64,000 nt of DNA from the NCBI GenBank assembly GCA_018340375.1, contig JAFFJZ010000007.1:21550001-21614000 (forward strand). Direction: 5' to 3'. Source of the stretch: Gonatopus flavifemur. Taxonomy: Eukaryota > Arthropoda > Insecta > Hymenoptera > Dryinidae. Positions 37,401 to 47,776 of the stretch are shown here, one piece after another (positions within the stretch are counted from its first letter, which is position 1; each line of letters opens with the position of its first letter). Position numbers and translations under genes: made by a program. The notes beneath the pieces are model-generated. The model was not told where the DNA came from. It did not search any database and saw only the letters and a list, made by a program, of their open reading frames with translations.

Positions 37401-37758
37401 TTATGCAATTTGTCAACCGTATGTTTTTTCTTAATACACACATGATTGCGACCCTGATCCAGGATGCTTCGAATACTGTTATCTTCCACTACTATACAGT
37501 AAGGATACCTCCACTTCACGTAACGCACCAAACACTGTCTTGACCACTTTACCACTAATAATTAAATGCATACGAAGATTTACATGTTTGTACAAATGAT
37601 ATCCACATCATATATGATTAATAAAAAGACTCACCTGGATATATGAATAGAAGGAAGGGTATCACAAAGAGGAACAATGATATGCTAAGGCCAACATCCG
37701 CTAGCAAGGAAAAACCGACCAAGTCCATGAGCTGAAAAGAAATGCTAGCGGTGGCCAT
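19425..37758 (-). CDS. WSD-type wax ester synthase/diacylglycerol O-acyltransferase-like protein, 7 coding exons
   Basis: Family members transfer an acyl group from acyl-CoA to a fatty alcohol or diacylglycerol. Coding exons on the minus strand, in order: 37635-37758, 37442-37554, 31857-32093, 23434-23852, 22597-23302, 20939-21173, 19425-19630; phases agree throughout and give about 679 aa. Visible family features: an N-terminal hydrophobic segment (exon 1); RWGQYAWKHREHFNLDNHLV (exon 3); LPMNQPPWQVHVVN; the catalytic-site region VRVHHLLLRQEQ (about 196-207); RGILCLALPTRTPLFEDD; GVDATLYWRPP; and the C-terminal GVRLGVMADA followed by PQHSII. The active-site motif HHxxxDG is degenerate: both His are kept, but D and G read R and Q. 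The second donor is ambiguous: CAT/GTGTGT (used here) or GAA/GTAAAA at 37370, the latter giving about 703 aa. Start ATCATGGCC is preferred over an in-frame ATG at 37803. Introns 2 (5.3 kb) and 3 (8.0 kb) are full of foldback repeats. Confidence 0.85.
20310..20546. mobile_element. TA-flanked CACGGAGAAAAAA foldback, near-perfect arms (237 bp)
   Basis: Ends CACGGAGAAAAAAATCTGC and complement, TA flanks at 20308-20309 and 20547-20548. Arms of roughly 95 bp are close to perfect (for example TATAGTGTTCGAGCATCAGT on one side and its complement on the other), so this copy is recent. Confidence 0.82.
21790..22088. repeat. Foldback with TAGTAGAAAATCTGG ends
   Basis: Left CTCTAGTAGAAA and right TTTCTACTAGGGTAG pair; inward, GCCTGATTTCTTATCAGG-type and AGGCATGCCTGA sequences recur on both strands. 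Lies directly before the CCCTGGTT element at 22100. Confidence 0.55.
22100..22307. mobile_element. CCCTGGTTAAAAAA foldback (about 208 bp)
   Basis: Ends CCCTGGTTAAAAAAATCC and TTTTTTCAACCAGGG, with inner AATGAGATTTGGTCAGAACA direct repeats. Same end type as 30112-31279 and 35994-36156. In the intron between acyltransferase exons 5 and 6. Confidence 0.68.
23939..24212. repeat. CCACTGAGCATT foldback (274 bp)
   Basis: Left arm CCACTGAGCATTCCTGTTAG then GAACCTTGCATTAATATTGC; right arm is the near complement ending AATGCTCAGTGG. In acyltransferase intron 3, just after exon 4. Confidence 0.72.
24789..24991. repeat. TAAATTTCTTGGAGTGAAA foldback (about 203 bp)
   Basis: Left end TAAATTTCTTGGAGTGAAAA and right end TTTCACTTCAAGAAATTTA. 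The interior repeats AGAGTGAAA and TTTCACTCT units. Confidence 0.6.
25018..26283. repeat. Long palindrome, arms of about 470 bp, in acyltransferase intron 3
   Basis: Left end CACTGACAAGGAGACTTACG and right end CGTAAGTCTCCTTGTG. Arms 25021-25490 and about 25820-26283 appear highly similar along their whole length (for example CACTTCCGTAAGTCTCC, TTCGAAGGGTGGTTTCTACC). The centre holds partial direct copies of GCTGAATCCAAATCTGGAAA. Arms are long enough to form a stable hairpin in the pre-mRNA. Confidence 0.85.
26279..26524. repeat. GCAAA/TTTGC foldback with truncated left end
   Basis: Right end AATTTTTCTCTGCGTG followed by TA. The left end lacks the terminal bases and starts abruptly at GAGAGAAAAAGATTTGCTG, directly joined to the large palindrome ending near 26283. 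Suggests one element inserted into, or recombined with, the end of the other. Confidence 0.55.
27799..28393. mobile_element. TA-flanked foldback with CACCCAGAGAAAA / TTTTCTGCGTG ends (595 bp)
   Basis: Left end CACCCAGAGAAAAAAAAG and right end TTTTTTTCTGCGTG, TA outside both. The arms contain short repeats of the type GCTAATTTAGCAAAG and ACAGCAAAATTTTGC. A related element with the same GCAAAxTTTGC repeats lies at 26279-26524. Confidence 0.7.
27954..28245. mobile_element. TA-flanked CACTGAGA foldback element nested in a larger one (292 bp)
   Basis: Ends CACTGAGAACCCAATTTCTT and AAGAAATTGGGATCTCAGTG, with TA flanks at 27952-27953 and 28246-28247. Lies inside the 27799-28393 element, which is itself inside 27673-29844, so three levels of nesting. 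Confidence 0.75.
30112..31279. mobile_element. Foldback with CCCTGGTAAAAAAA ends filled with ATTCAGAGA repeats (1.17 kb)
   Basis: Ends CCCTGGTAAAAAAATCTCTC and GAGAGATTTTTTTTACCAGGG-like complement. The interior is a long degenerate array of the unit ATTCAGAGA/ATTCAGAGG, interspersed with a larger repeat of about 130-150 bp (CATTTCAGAGGCATTCAGG and similar). In acyltransferase intron 3. Confidence 0.78.
32322..32842. repeat. TTCCCTAGCAAATTTGATCAT foldback (521 bp)
   Basis: Left end TTCCCTAGCAAATTTGATCA and right end TATGATTGGATTTGCTAGGGAA-type complement. The left part (32385-32490) resembles, in the same orientation, sequence at 22370-22445 (CGAAAAGAAG ... AAACATTTTTCGTTTCATCT). In acyltransferase intron 2. 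Confidence 0.55.
33892..34102. repeat. TACACAGTGAAAATTTT hairpin element (about 211 bp)
   Basis: Left TACACAGTGAAAATTTTTAT and right AAAATTTGTCGCTGTGTA pair. Inner GGAGGTCCACTCGCAA pairs with GAGTGGACCTCC on the right. Confidence 0.62.
34262..34279 (+). repeat. Poly(C) run of 18 bases
   Basis: A homopolymer of 18 C in A+T-rich DNA. Its true length may be uncertain because such runs are prone to sequencing error. Confidence 0.8.
34339..34600. repeat. CCCACACAGCACTCGTTGTC hairpin element (262 bp)
   Basis: Left arm CCCACACAGCACTCGTTGTC then TAAAAGATATCTTCAG; right arm is the near complement ending in GTACTGTGTGGG. Inner arms AGTCTTATGCAACATGAATA also pair. Confidence 0.75.
35994..36156. mobile_element. 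CCCTGGTGAAAAT foldback (about 163 bp)
   Basis: Ends CCCTGGTGAAAATATT and AATTTCCACCAGGG, interior of short AATCTCTGAAAA-type repeats on both strands. Flanked by AT on both sides. Confidence 0.65.
36227..36810 (+). pseudogene. Unidentified ORF relic interrupted by a hAT-type MITE, inside an acyltransferase intron
   Basis: On the strand opposite the acyltransferase, an open frame runs from 36478 to a stop at 36810 (111 codons with stop). Upstream of the MITE at 36337-36477, the frame starting after the TAA at 36224-36226 is open for 34 codons up to the duplicated target site. The two halves are in the same frame only if the MITE and one 8-bp target copy (149 bp, not a multiple of three) are left out. 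This suggests an older open frame of about 144 codons broken by the insertion. The downstream part has varied, protein-like composition (for example CEKRFLVCDVIYGN). I do not recognise the family. It may be an exon remnant of an inserted gene or simply chance. Confidence 0.35.
36337..36477. mobile_element. hAT-type MITE with TAGGGATAGGCGATATT ends (141 bp)
   Basis: Palindromic element with ends TAGGGATAGGCGATATT and its complement. It is flanked by a perfect 8-bp duplication GTCCCAAA at 36329-36336 and 36478-36485. It splits the ORF relic described at 36227-36810. Related gGCGATAT-type palindromes occur near 34790-34870, 36950-37120 and 9380-9510 without a clear duplication. Confidence 0.88.
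36953..37118. repeat. Relative of the TAGGGATAGGCGATATT MITE
   Basis: Ends AGAGATAGGTGATA and CGCCCATTCTTA are imperfect complements, with a TATCGATA-rich interior. No clean target duplication is visible, so it is probably an older copy. Confidence 0.5.
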
Positions 37759-39051
37759 GATTTTGAATGGAAATAATATAAAAGTTGAACGAACGAGTAA
37801 CAAAAGATCTGAACTTTATCTACAAATTATGTAAATCCACGATAAATGATTGAATTGAAAAGTATCGTATTGATTTTCCCTATCGAATGTAGTAGGCTTT
37901 AAATTATACACTGAGATCTAAAGAATTCAAAATATCGTGATGTCAAACTTAATTTTGTTTTCTCTCGTTTGATCCTATTGGTTGATAAAAACGAGCAGTG
38001 ACTCAAAATAATGCTTCGTGGATGCGAATTAGGGAATTTATTTGGTAATCAGTGATCAGTTTTCCATCACTCGAATTAGGGAAAGACTTGGCACTGCTTT
38101 TTCAGGGCATTTACCAAATTCTCAATACTTTTGAGCGACTCGAGTGTAGAAAGTAGCTATTCGATTTGTGCAAATAAATGATCATCGTAGAGAACAAAGA
38201 AAATCAGCTGACAATTAATTCTATTTCAGTTGTGAAGGAATTATAATAATAGAAATAGGGAAATTATTTTGTTCGAATACTTTTCAATTCATGTTCTTGT
38301 TATATGTGGATAATTCAATGACTTGTTCACGGGGTTACAGACGCGAGAAATTGTTACAGACGATATAAGAAGGATCTACTCGACTGGCGTACGCAGAGAC
38401 TGGTTGATTATGTTAGTAGACTGACCTATGACCCGTGATGGTAAATGAGAAAAAGTATAGATTGGAGCATCACAATAATGAAGAAAAAAGAAATGAGTTG
38501 TATAAGAAAAGAGAGAAACGGCAGAAGAGAGAAGTCTAAGCGCACGTAATGTGATTACATTCGCTAAGAGAATTGAGCCCTGCCCTCCATGCCCCCGTAC
38601 TCGTTCATTCTTTGATTTTCTTGATCGATTATTGAAACAAATTCATCAATTAAAGTACTTTGCGTAAAATTCACACTCAAAAAATAGTATATATAGAAAC
38701 TGTGAAAAATTGCACAACTATCAACATATTATGAAGCTAAATCAGATTTTTACACAAATTTCACACGTTTAAAATTCCATACACAAATTTTGATCTATAC
38801 ATTCTAATTAATAACATTCTAACTTTGATTCGAATGACTAAAAAATATGATACGTTATTTGTGTCTTGATCAATTTTTTTCGAAACTTCGTTTTCTGAAA
38901 TATAGATAATTCAATTCCATTCTCGTTCGTTTATTACTTGACAAAACCATTGCAATCCATTATGATGAATTTTGTGCATAATAACTGAAGTTACTCCAAT
39001 TCAAGATAAAAATAACATGAATTCCGAAATTTTTTGAGTACATTGTAATAA

Positions 39052-39057
39052 TTTATT
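39052..39057 (-). promoter_or_regulatory. Candidate poly(A) signal of RCC1L
   Basis: Plus-strand TTTATT equals AATAAA on the minus strand, about 230 bp beyond the stop codon. It is the first clear hexamer after the stop. Confidence 0.4.
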
Positions 39058-39286
39058 ACAATAAAAGAAAATATTTACAGATTTCAATTATTACGCGGGA
39101 AAAATAGTTTATTTTCGTTCACCATAATAATTTCAGTGAAAATGCTTAGTATAAAACAACTTAAGCTTAGCTAAGTTGAAAATATACTTCTTTCTCCTCA
39201 GTCTTCAAATGTACAATATATGGAATATAATGGATAAAAATTATCATTTTTTACATCATAAAATTACAAAAGAAAATCTATTTACA

Positions 39287-42200
39287 TTACACGAAGGGCT
39301 TACACAATGCGACGGTATGATCAATCCCGCAAGCAACCTTAGTCACTTGTGCTCCCACTGAAACCTAGAAATAATGAAATGAATGCGTTTCATCTTGTAA
39401 CATTATATTAAGAAATATTCGTTTATCTTGATTACCATGAGAAAAAGTGTGAAAAACTTTCACAAAAACAGAAATTTTAACACAATAGTCTTTCTCTTCA
39501 AATAAATATGAATGTAAGAGCTATATTCAAATTTTTTCAATAAGACTATCGAATTTCGTATTGCGATTTTATTGATGTCCAAGAATTGAGGTATAGAGCG
39601 AATTTTTAACCGAATATCAAAGTATATTTTTGTCATCTTATTAAAAGAATTTGGCGAGAATTTTGATGCTGAGGTTTCCTTTCAACGCCGCATATCCATA
39701 TCAAATTCTAGATTCAATCTTATATGAAAAAACATTCGCGTGATACTCGAAGAAAAAGTGTGTGTACTGTACCTACTAAGATAATTCTCAGCCAATTGAA
39801 CAGAAGTATGAGAAATTGAGATAATAAATTACATTACCCTCAAAGGAAAAAATTGATCATCGGTACTGCCTAGTCCCAAGCATCCAAATTTATTACTTCC
39901 CCACGTATAAAGATCTCCTGAATTCGTCAGTGCAGCCATGTGACGAATACCACAATATATTTTCACAACCTTAAATCAAAATAGAATTTCAATTAATTAG
40001 AGAATATTAGTTTTGTATGAAATACTACCGACAGGAGCTCCTCCAAGTTAAAAAAAAAAAAAATTAGAAATGTGCTAATATCGAATTAAAGTTGGTGACA
40101 TTATACACGGAAAAAAATTTCAGGACTGAATAAATACAACTGTTTGTACTGAAAGAGTTCAAATGTAATTTGAACAGTAATAGTGCAACTTTTTGACTTG
40201 ACTCGGTTAAAAAATTGAATTGTAAAAGTTCAAAACAACATCGAACTCGTATAGTCACACGATCCACGCCATTAAATCCAATAGTTTGGCGTTAGAGAGT
40301 GCAGCGCTGCGTCGAACTGCGAGAACTCAAGCGATCGGACTCTCAGAGTCCGAGATTTCGTACTCTGAGAGTCCGATCGCTTGAGTTCTCGCAGTTCGAC
40401 GCAGCGCTGCACTCTCTAACGCCAAACTATTGGATTTAATGGCGTGGATCGTGTGACTATACGAGTTTAGTGTTGTTTTGAACTCTGAAGATTCGGATTT
40501 TGAACTTGCATAACCAAAAATAATTGAACTGTTAGAGTTATATAAATTTCGAAGTCTCACAGTCCTAAAATTTTTTCCGTGTAGGATAATATTAAAATAC
40601 AATACCAGGCCAGTATTCATACAACTTTGTCTCACTACGAAATCGGTCGTAGATGGGAGTTCGAATTAACTTTGTCGCGATACCGTTGTTTTGGTGTGAC
40701 AAGATTGTCCCCCAGTACAGAACCAGAGTTGATAACGATGCAACATAGCATGAAAATACGAGATTATGCCAGTACCGATACGACATTTTCCCACTATGCA
40801 ATCGGTGGTGAGTCGTTGTTTTATCCAACTTCAAGGTAGCATGACTATTTGCGCGAGACGAGACTACGCCAGTACTGAACCAAAGTTGATTACACTCTGT
40901 AACACCATGAAAGTACGACATTCTAACAATATCGATAGAATATTGTTCCACCACGGAATCTGTAGTCGATCGGAGTTGAAATCAACTTTGTCGCGATACC
41001 GCTGTTTTGCCGTGACAAGACTGCCCCAGTACATAACCAGACTCCATACAAAGGTAGAACACAATAACAATACTGTGCCAGTATCGATAGAACTTTGGAA
41101 TTCGTGGTAGATCGTAGTACTTCAACGAAGTCCTCACAATGAATGGCAATTCGAGTTATCCGTCGTCAACTCAGAGATTGGCTGATGTTATAAGAACTCA
41201 ATTTGCCACCCGCAGGACCCGAGGTCAATCCTCACTCGATGATCTTTCAAGAAATCACTTCCAAAGTGTCTTCCTTCAATAATGGTGATCGGAAAAATAT
41301 ATATATGTAAAATTCCTAAAGTGTAATTTCATTACATTAATGTCTTTTTAATAGCTGAAATTCGATAAACGGGTAACTTCGGTTACCGGTACAGTGCCAG
41401 TGTTGGGTCGGATTCGAATTTCTACATAGGATGTCATCATTTTGACTCCTTCCCATTGAATGGCCAATATAAAACATCAGTATTGTCATTTCAGCTGGCT
41501 TGGTAATGGTAAGTTCGAAACGCCACTATTGCTAGATTCAAAAAGCTACTACCGTCAAATTTGAAATTTCAATATCGACATGATTGAAACATCGATAATT
41601 ATTTAAGACATTGTTATCATTCCGTCTATTTTTCTGTACTGGTGGAACAACTGGCAACTTTGAAATTGCCAGTACTGGCAACTGCGCCAGTAGCGGGCCA
41701 TTTGGCAATTTACACATGGTTTTCAAAGATCCTTGATATGAGTATTCTCAAACAAAAATTGTCTTAGTCACGCTCTTCTTAGACTGTAATTATCTAATTT
41801 TATATGATATTTGAATCAATATATCTATTGCAATATCGATGATATTCAGTTAAAGAGAAAATATATATAAGGATTAATAATAATGATAATGAAATAATAA
41901 CAAGGTACCTTGGAATACCGTTGATATTCGTTATGACCAAATAAAGTTGTTGGAATCATAGTCGGCTGTAATACTTGTTGCACTTTTGGACCAAATCCAA
42001 GAATCCCATATCCCCAGACATATACATGCCCTACATCTATAAAAGTACAATAAAACAATTACTGTACAAGAGAAAAGAGATAACGTTTTAAATTTACCTA
42101 CCGTTCAGTATCATGCAAAAAGATCCTCCTGATGCAATGTCTATAACGCGTCCTACAGTAGAATTAATCTGCAGTTCTGTAGCGATATTTACTTGACCAC

Positions 42201-45200
42201 TCTCTCCCTGCACCGGCAGTTGCCCGTACTCCGCGTTGCCCCAACCGAATACTCTACCTTTATCTGTTGCAATAAAAATATGCAAAATATGTAAAGAGTC
42301 GGTCTGATCTTTAAGGGAGCTCTAAAATGTATTTACTGATTGCCAAATCTAGCAATACTACAAACAACAAAATAAATACCCGTACCGCTAAGTGCTAAGA
42401 CGCAATCTGCTGTACAGGCGACTTTTATTATACGTTGTCCAGCTAAGTCACCCTTAACTAAACTTGGTTGATATTCGTTTTGATAATGCGCAAGACCTGT
42501 TTGTCCATCAGCACCCCAACCAAATGCATAAACTTCACCGGTCTCTGTCAAGAGTATGCTAACATATCAAATTAATACTGAATTGATGAAAGGAATAACA
42601 AAAAAAAAAAAAACATGAAATAAAACAAAATCTAATAAAGAATACACTATTTTATAATTTAAATATACTTTGCAGAAGAATTATTTAAAATCGTTAACTT
42701 AACGCATACTTAACGTTAATAACAAAAAAAAATAATTTTCATTGAAATTTAGTACCTGTGATCTTGGCCTGCAGTGACAGCAGTTATCTTATTTCCTTTA
42801 ATATTGGGTATATGATGAAACGTTTTACTTCTGTTATAGTTTTCGTCCTGGATTATGGATCGGCCACACTGTCCGTACGCATTATTACCCAACGTAAAGA
42901 CACCTTCATTTGTTAAAATCAACAAATGTGCTCGGCCAGCGTTCATATCGATAACTTTGGGCGCGGAAATTTTGAATGGTAATGTTATAGGCCTAGGAAA
43001 ACGTATCAAGTCATCAGGATATTTTTTATCTGATTCATCAAATCCTATGAAAAATAAAATAAAATACTAAATTAGAAGTTTTTCAAATTTTGTATTTTTG
43101 AAAAATAGAGTGCATTTTCAAAGGAATTATAATGACGTGACGTTAACTGAATTCTTCTGTAAGGATTTACAAAAATATAACCAGAATAATATCGTGATCT
43201 TTCAATGTACTTCCAATGAAGTACTGTGTTTGTACACTCGTGTGCGATTTATTTTTACAAGGTTGAAAATATCCATATAAGATCGCAATTCTCAAGTTAA
43301 ATCATAATATTAAACATTCTCAACTCACAGAAGAAAAACACAGATTATGGTATTTTCATTTAATGTTAGAAAAGGCCACATTGATGATGATTCCCAGTAC
43401 AATATTCACTGAATAAGAACTTTTCCTGAAAATCCATGAATTTATGATTTCAACGACAAGGATTTTTACTGTGTATTTTACATGAAGAAGTAATAGATTA
43501 TTCTGCCTGTGTAATTGGTTTTACAACATTATTTCATCCCAAACGATTTATTTCCTCACAAATATGTTTCAATTGATCAATCGTGAATTATATTGAAATT
43601 TGTCTGTAATGCGTTAAAATAAATCGGACAGGACTCCACGCGAGTAGTACATGGAAATTTTTCAATTTCATTCAAAAATTGTTGAATTATCTCACAGAAG
43701 AAATACAGTAAAATCAATTTTAGTGAACAATATTTTCAAATATTCACATTTATATTTGTCCATCTATTTCAACCAAAATTAATGAACCAAAATAAGAAGA
43801 GCCAATGAAGTACTTAGTTTCATACATCCTCATATTCAATTACCAGCACTTCATGGAATTATTTTTAAATAAAATAGATGACAAAATTTAGTAACTGTGA
43901 ATATTACGGAACATTTTCATAGAAAAATTAAAATGATTTATAAAACAAAGTAGGTAAATACAATATGTACCGGAGTCAAAAAGTTAAATCTAATTCAACT
44001 GTAAGTTGTAGCGTTTTATCGGTCGTATTTTACGTTATCGTTACTTTCATACTTCTCATTTAATTTAAAGTCAACCTCTCTCTTCCATTTGATTCAACTC
44101 TGACCCTTCGCTTATTACAGATTGAACCAAGTTTTGAATATTGTAAAACCGCTATTCAATTTTTTTGACTCGGGTATGAATAAAATAATTGAATAATTAT
44201 ATTGAAATTATATGGAACAATTTCAGACATTGACCAGTTTCACTTTGGAATAGAATCGATTTCAATCATTTATAAACATCCTTGATTACAAAGACTTATT
44301 GAATTTGCCGGATTTGATTGAATTCTATACAATATTTCAATTTGAGCCAATTCAAAAATATTTAATGAGCTTCTTTAGACAACAACCTAATGAATCTTGT
44401 TGAACGTCTTCGTTGAAAACCGTACAATGCTTCAGGTTTTCGCTAAATGCGTGGGTAGATTTTATTTAATTAAAGATTTCATGTTCAAAAAATTGGATTA
44501 GAAACAAATATAATTATGAAACCTTTCGGCCTCATTGCTCGAGATTTTACGGACTATTTTTCCAAGAGAATTATTCATTGTTTTGTTGGAATTTGTGTAT
44601 TTGAAATATGTAAGAATCAAATTAAAAAAAATTGATTATAAATTATGATCATCATCTACCTAGTTGTGAATCTGTATTTATTCCGCAACCATAAAGTATC
44701 TTGTCATCTGATGATTTAACGGCAAATACCGTGAAACCATAACCGCAAGTCAAATCAAGCACTTTGTGATATTCTCCAAACGTTATCCTTTTTGGCACCG
44801 ATATGTAATTGATGTTTTTTTCTACCAACGTTCGGCCTCTTGTCGCCAGCGCTCCATGTTCGGCAAGGCCCCATGCATACACCCTTCTATCACTTTTTTC
44901 GCTGACGGGATACTGGAACACTTTGATATTATTGTTTTACAGGATTAGTGAAATCAAATACATAAAAATTAAATATTACATTCAATATGTTCAATTGGAA
45001 GTTCATCAACGACGATAAAATGTAGGCAAAACATGGATGTATGAGAATTTTTATACATATGATATTGAATATTGAATTTATCAGTGAGAACCAAGATAAA
45101 TTGGTTTCGGGGCATATTTTAAGGGTCAGCGACTCCAACCAAAAAGTTAATTTTACAAGAAAATTGTTAGTTCTAAAACGTTAAAACGGATAGTATAATA

Positions 45201-47443
45201 ACTAATTTCCAAGATAACTTATATATAAATTATGTATAATTTTGAGAATTTTTTCACTCAAGTTTATTTTTCTTTTTCAGAAATTGAGCATCTAATGTTT
45301 CAATTAGTTTTAAATTTCACTGAGAATATTGAGTCTCACCATGGAACGATTTCATATGTATTAGAAAAAAAACATCTAAAAAACAAGCATATAAAATAAT
45401 TTGGTTTACACTCATTTGTTTGAGATTATTAATATCGTTAAAGCAAGAACTGGTATTTTTGGTTACAGGGAGACTGGAAAATTTCTGTTTATAATGATAC
45501 TAGAATTTTCTACATTTTATATAAAATTTCTTGTTTTGTAATTCAATTCTTCATTATAAATACTAGAACTACTCGAACTACCTTTCGATATGTGTACTGA
45601 AATTTTAATGTAATTTTTCTGTACAAATTTATCGGTTGATTGCTTTCAATTCGGAACTGGAAGATTTTGGTAAATTTTTCTTACAGCAAAGATTATGAAA
45701 TTAAGAATGGCAGATCTTACAATCATTTTGCTTACTATTTCAATGACCAACTAATAAAAATTTATCGATTTTTGATAGGATGCATAAAGAAAAAAACAAA
45801 ATCCTCCACAAAAAAGAAAGAGGATTAACACAGAATCACACAATCCATCATATGTGATAAATCAAAGAAGAAGAACTATTGGATACAATTATTATTTTGA
45901 ACAAAATGAAGAGTAAGTTACATGTATAATTTTTTCAAAAAGTTGTGATAAAATCTCATGTCTTTCTTCTGCTCCAAAACCTTGGATGTATAATCGAAAT
46001 TTGATTGTTAAGGTTTGTCAATCAAAAACAGCAAGAGATATGAGATGTTTCTACAGTATTGAAAATAGATCACTTCCAAAGTTACTGTGAAAATTAATTT
46101 GTGAATGAATTTCACAATTGTCCATTGTTCAAATTTCAATTTTATGTAACTCCATTCAAAATCAAGGGCTAGGTCTAAAATCCTACATTGTTAGAACTTT
46201 CTGCATGAAGCTTCAATCAAATGTGATGGAAAAACTTTTCACTCGTGCAATTGAAAAAGTTCTTGAAATTCTATCTGCATTACATCTGGATGGAAATTCA
46301 GTTGATAAACTGCATTATTATGTGTAATATAATATAGCAAAAATTAAAAATCCAATTACATATGGTTGAACCAGTGTACTTGAAAAATGAATGAAAATTC
46401 CAGAAAGTTTTACCAGTGTACATTATAGAAAAATTTGTTGTGAATTACCAACATAAAGATTTTGGAACACTAAGAAAATTATGCAAAATATTATGACTTT
46501 TAACAATGTTTGTTGTGTGAAATTACAATTTCTTGTAGAACCGCGCTATGCATTAGTGCAAAGAATTATAAATTCCACAATATATTGTGGTTAACATATT
46601 ACTACATTGGCCAACATATTACTAATGATATATAATTTTTACATAAATTTTCCACATCATGCGGGGTCACAGAATTTTTTGTGGAAGCATTGGCTAATGC
46701 TGGGCGTCAGAAAGAGATATGCGAATTGCAACAGTATATAACAGAATTTTGAAAATCATGAACTCAGCGTTAAATTTACATGAACTTGTAAGTTGTAATT
46801 CTGCTGTCCAACTTGAATGCAAATAATTCAATGGTTAAGAATGTTGCAAAGTTTGTGACTGAAAATTCTCATACATTCTTTCTGTACTTAGTCAATATGT
46901 GCACCAACAAATTTCGACAGTGTAAGATATTATAGTTCTCCAATTTTTATGCTGGAATTCACAATGTTTTTTTTTATTACGTAGAAGTGCTTCCGAACGC
47001 AGCGGTATAACCTCTGAGTATCAAAATTTTGCAGGTTATAAATGTGATTCTGGGGACTCAATGATTCGATTGAAATTAAATTATATCAAAAATGTTGACA
47101 GGTGTATGCATGTGAGGAGAATTGAATTTGAGACAGAATTTCATCCTGTATAATGTGAAACGTTTCAGCCTAAGATTAGTAATTATTCAGTTTTCTTAAA
47201 AAGCCTATTATGAAATTGCTAATTGGTAGTACAAAACTTCATAAATAAATGAATGAATGGATAAACGGGTATGAATGAATAAATAAATTAAATAATTAAA
47301 TAATGAATTAATAAACCGGTTAAGATTATACCTGGTACTGTTTTGGTGTTGGATTTCGAACTTTTCGATCTCTTGCTACTTAGTGGTAACTTGAATTTAT
47401 TGGCAGGGGGTTTATAATAAAATTTGAGTTTAGAAAACATCAT
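39287..47443 (-). CDS. RCC1L: RCC1-like G exchanging factor-like protein (RCC1L/WBSCR16), mitochondrial, 8 coding exons
   Basis: A seven-bladed RCC1-repeat protein. Vertebrate RCC1L works inside mitochondria in ribosome assembly and fusion control. Coding exons on the minus strand: 47332-47443, 44660-44920, 42756-43044, 42380-42558, 42102-42263, 41909-42036, 39838-39969, 39287-39364. All phases match and total 446 aa plus stop, close to the family length. The first exon encodes a Lys-rich leader (two Met, then FSKLKFYYK) like a mitochondrial targeting peptide. RCC1 blades are visible as VYAWGLAEHGAL, CGINTDSQLG, LGNNAYGQCGR, FGWGADGQTGL, FGWGNAEYGQL, VWGYGILGFG and TWGSNKFGCLGLG. The family phrase VFQYPVSEKSDRRVYAWG bridges exons 1 and 2. 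The protein ends KVACGIDHTVALCKPFV. Intron 6 holds a near-perfect 250-bp palindrome. Confidence 0.94.
40106..40581. mobile_element. TA-flanked CACGGAAAAAAA foldback carrying a second, near-perfect palindrome (476 bp)
   Basis: Ends CACGGAAAAAAATTTCAGGA and near complement, TA flanks at 40104-40105 and 40582-40583. The centre (about 40229-40483) is a GC-richer palindrome with arms of about 120 bp and very few mismatches. In intron 6 of RCC1L. Confidence 0.82.
40229..40483. repeat. Near-perfect 255-bp palindrome in RCC1L intron 6
   Basis: The arm reading from ACTCGTATAGTCACACGATC through GTTTGGCGTTAGAGAGTGCA to GAGAACTCAAGCGATCGGAC is mirrored almost base for base on the other side of a centre near 40349, leaving a loop of about 14 bases. 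It is much more G+C-rich than the intron around it. Confidence 0.88.
40600..41120. repeat. Imperfect long direct repeats (about 310 bp apart) in RCC1L intron 6
   Basis: The phrase AACTTTGTCGCGATACCG occurs near 40668 and 40987. CCAGTA followed by a CGATA-type stretch recurs near 40612, 40770 and 41082, and TTTTCCCACTATGCAATCGG resembles TGTTCCACCACGGAATCTG. Looks like a diverged tandem array or remnant of a CCAGTA-rich element; CCAGTACTGGC-type motifs continue to about 41700. Confidence 0.5.
43045..44659 (-). other. RCC1L intron 2, no element recognised
   Basis: A 1.6-kb A+T-rich intron bounded by a consensus donor and by acceptor TTTCATAG. No clear inverted repeat or open frame of note. Confidence 0.6.
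44921..47331 (-). other. RCC1L intron 1, no element recognised
   Basis: A 2.4-kb A+T-rich intron. It has short open frames with no family pattern and no convincing palindrome. Confidence 0.6.
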
Positions 47444-47776
47444 ACTTTACATAAATAATCATTCAATTATCTAATTTTTCATATCATATTGAATTTTATA
47501 TATTTTCGCACCCTTGATATCACGAAGTTGGAAGTGTTGCCAGAAACAAAGGAACAAGAGCGCCGAGACCGATATACATTGGTGATTCCGATCAACAAAA
47601 GTATTTGATTGGATGTAGGCCGTTGTATCTCAAATAGTAGGTTGGCATCACTGGTTGGAACTTGGATACAAATTGATACAAATGTCTACGTTTCCGCCGG
47701 TGTGTTTTAAATTCTAGATTTATAACTTTTGGCCAATTGCAGGGAAGATCCATAAGAACGAAGTTAATTTTACATT

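Noticed and set aside
39176..39361. Plus-strand ORF at the end of RCC1L
   Set aside because: Antisense shadow of the last RCC1L exon.
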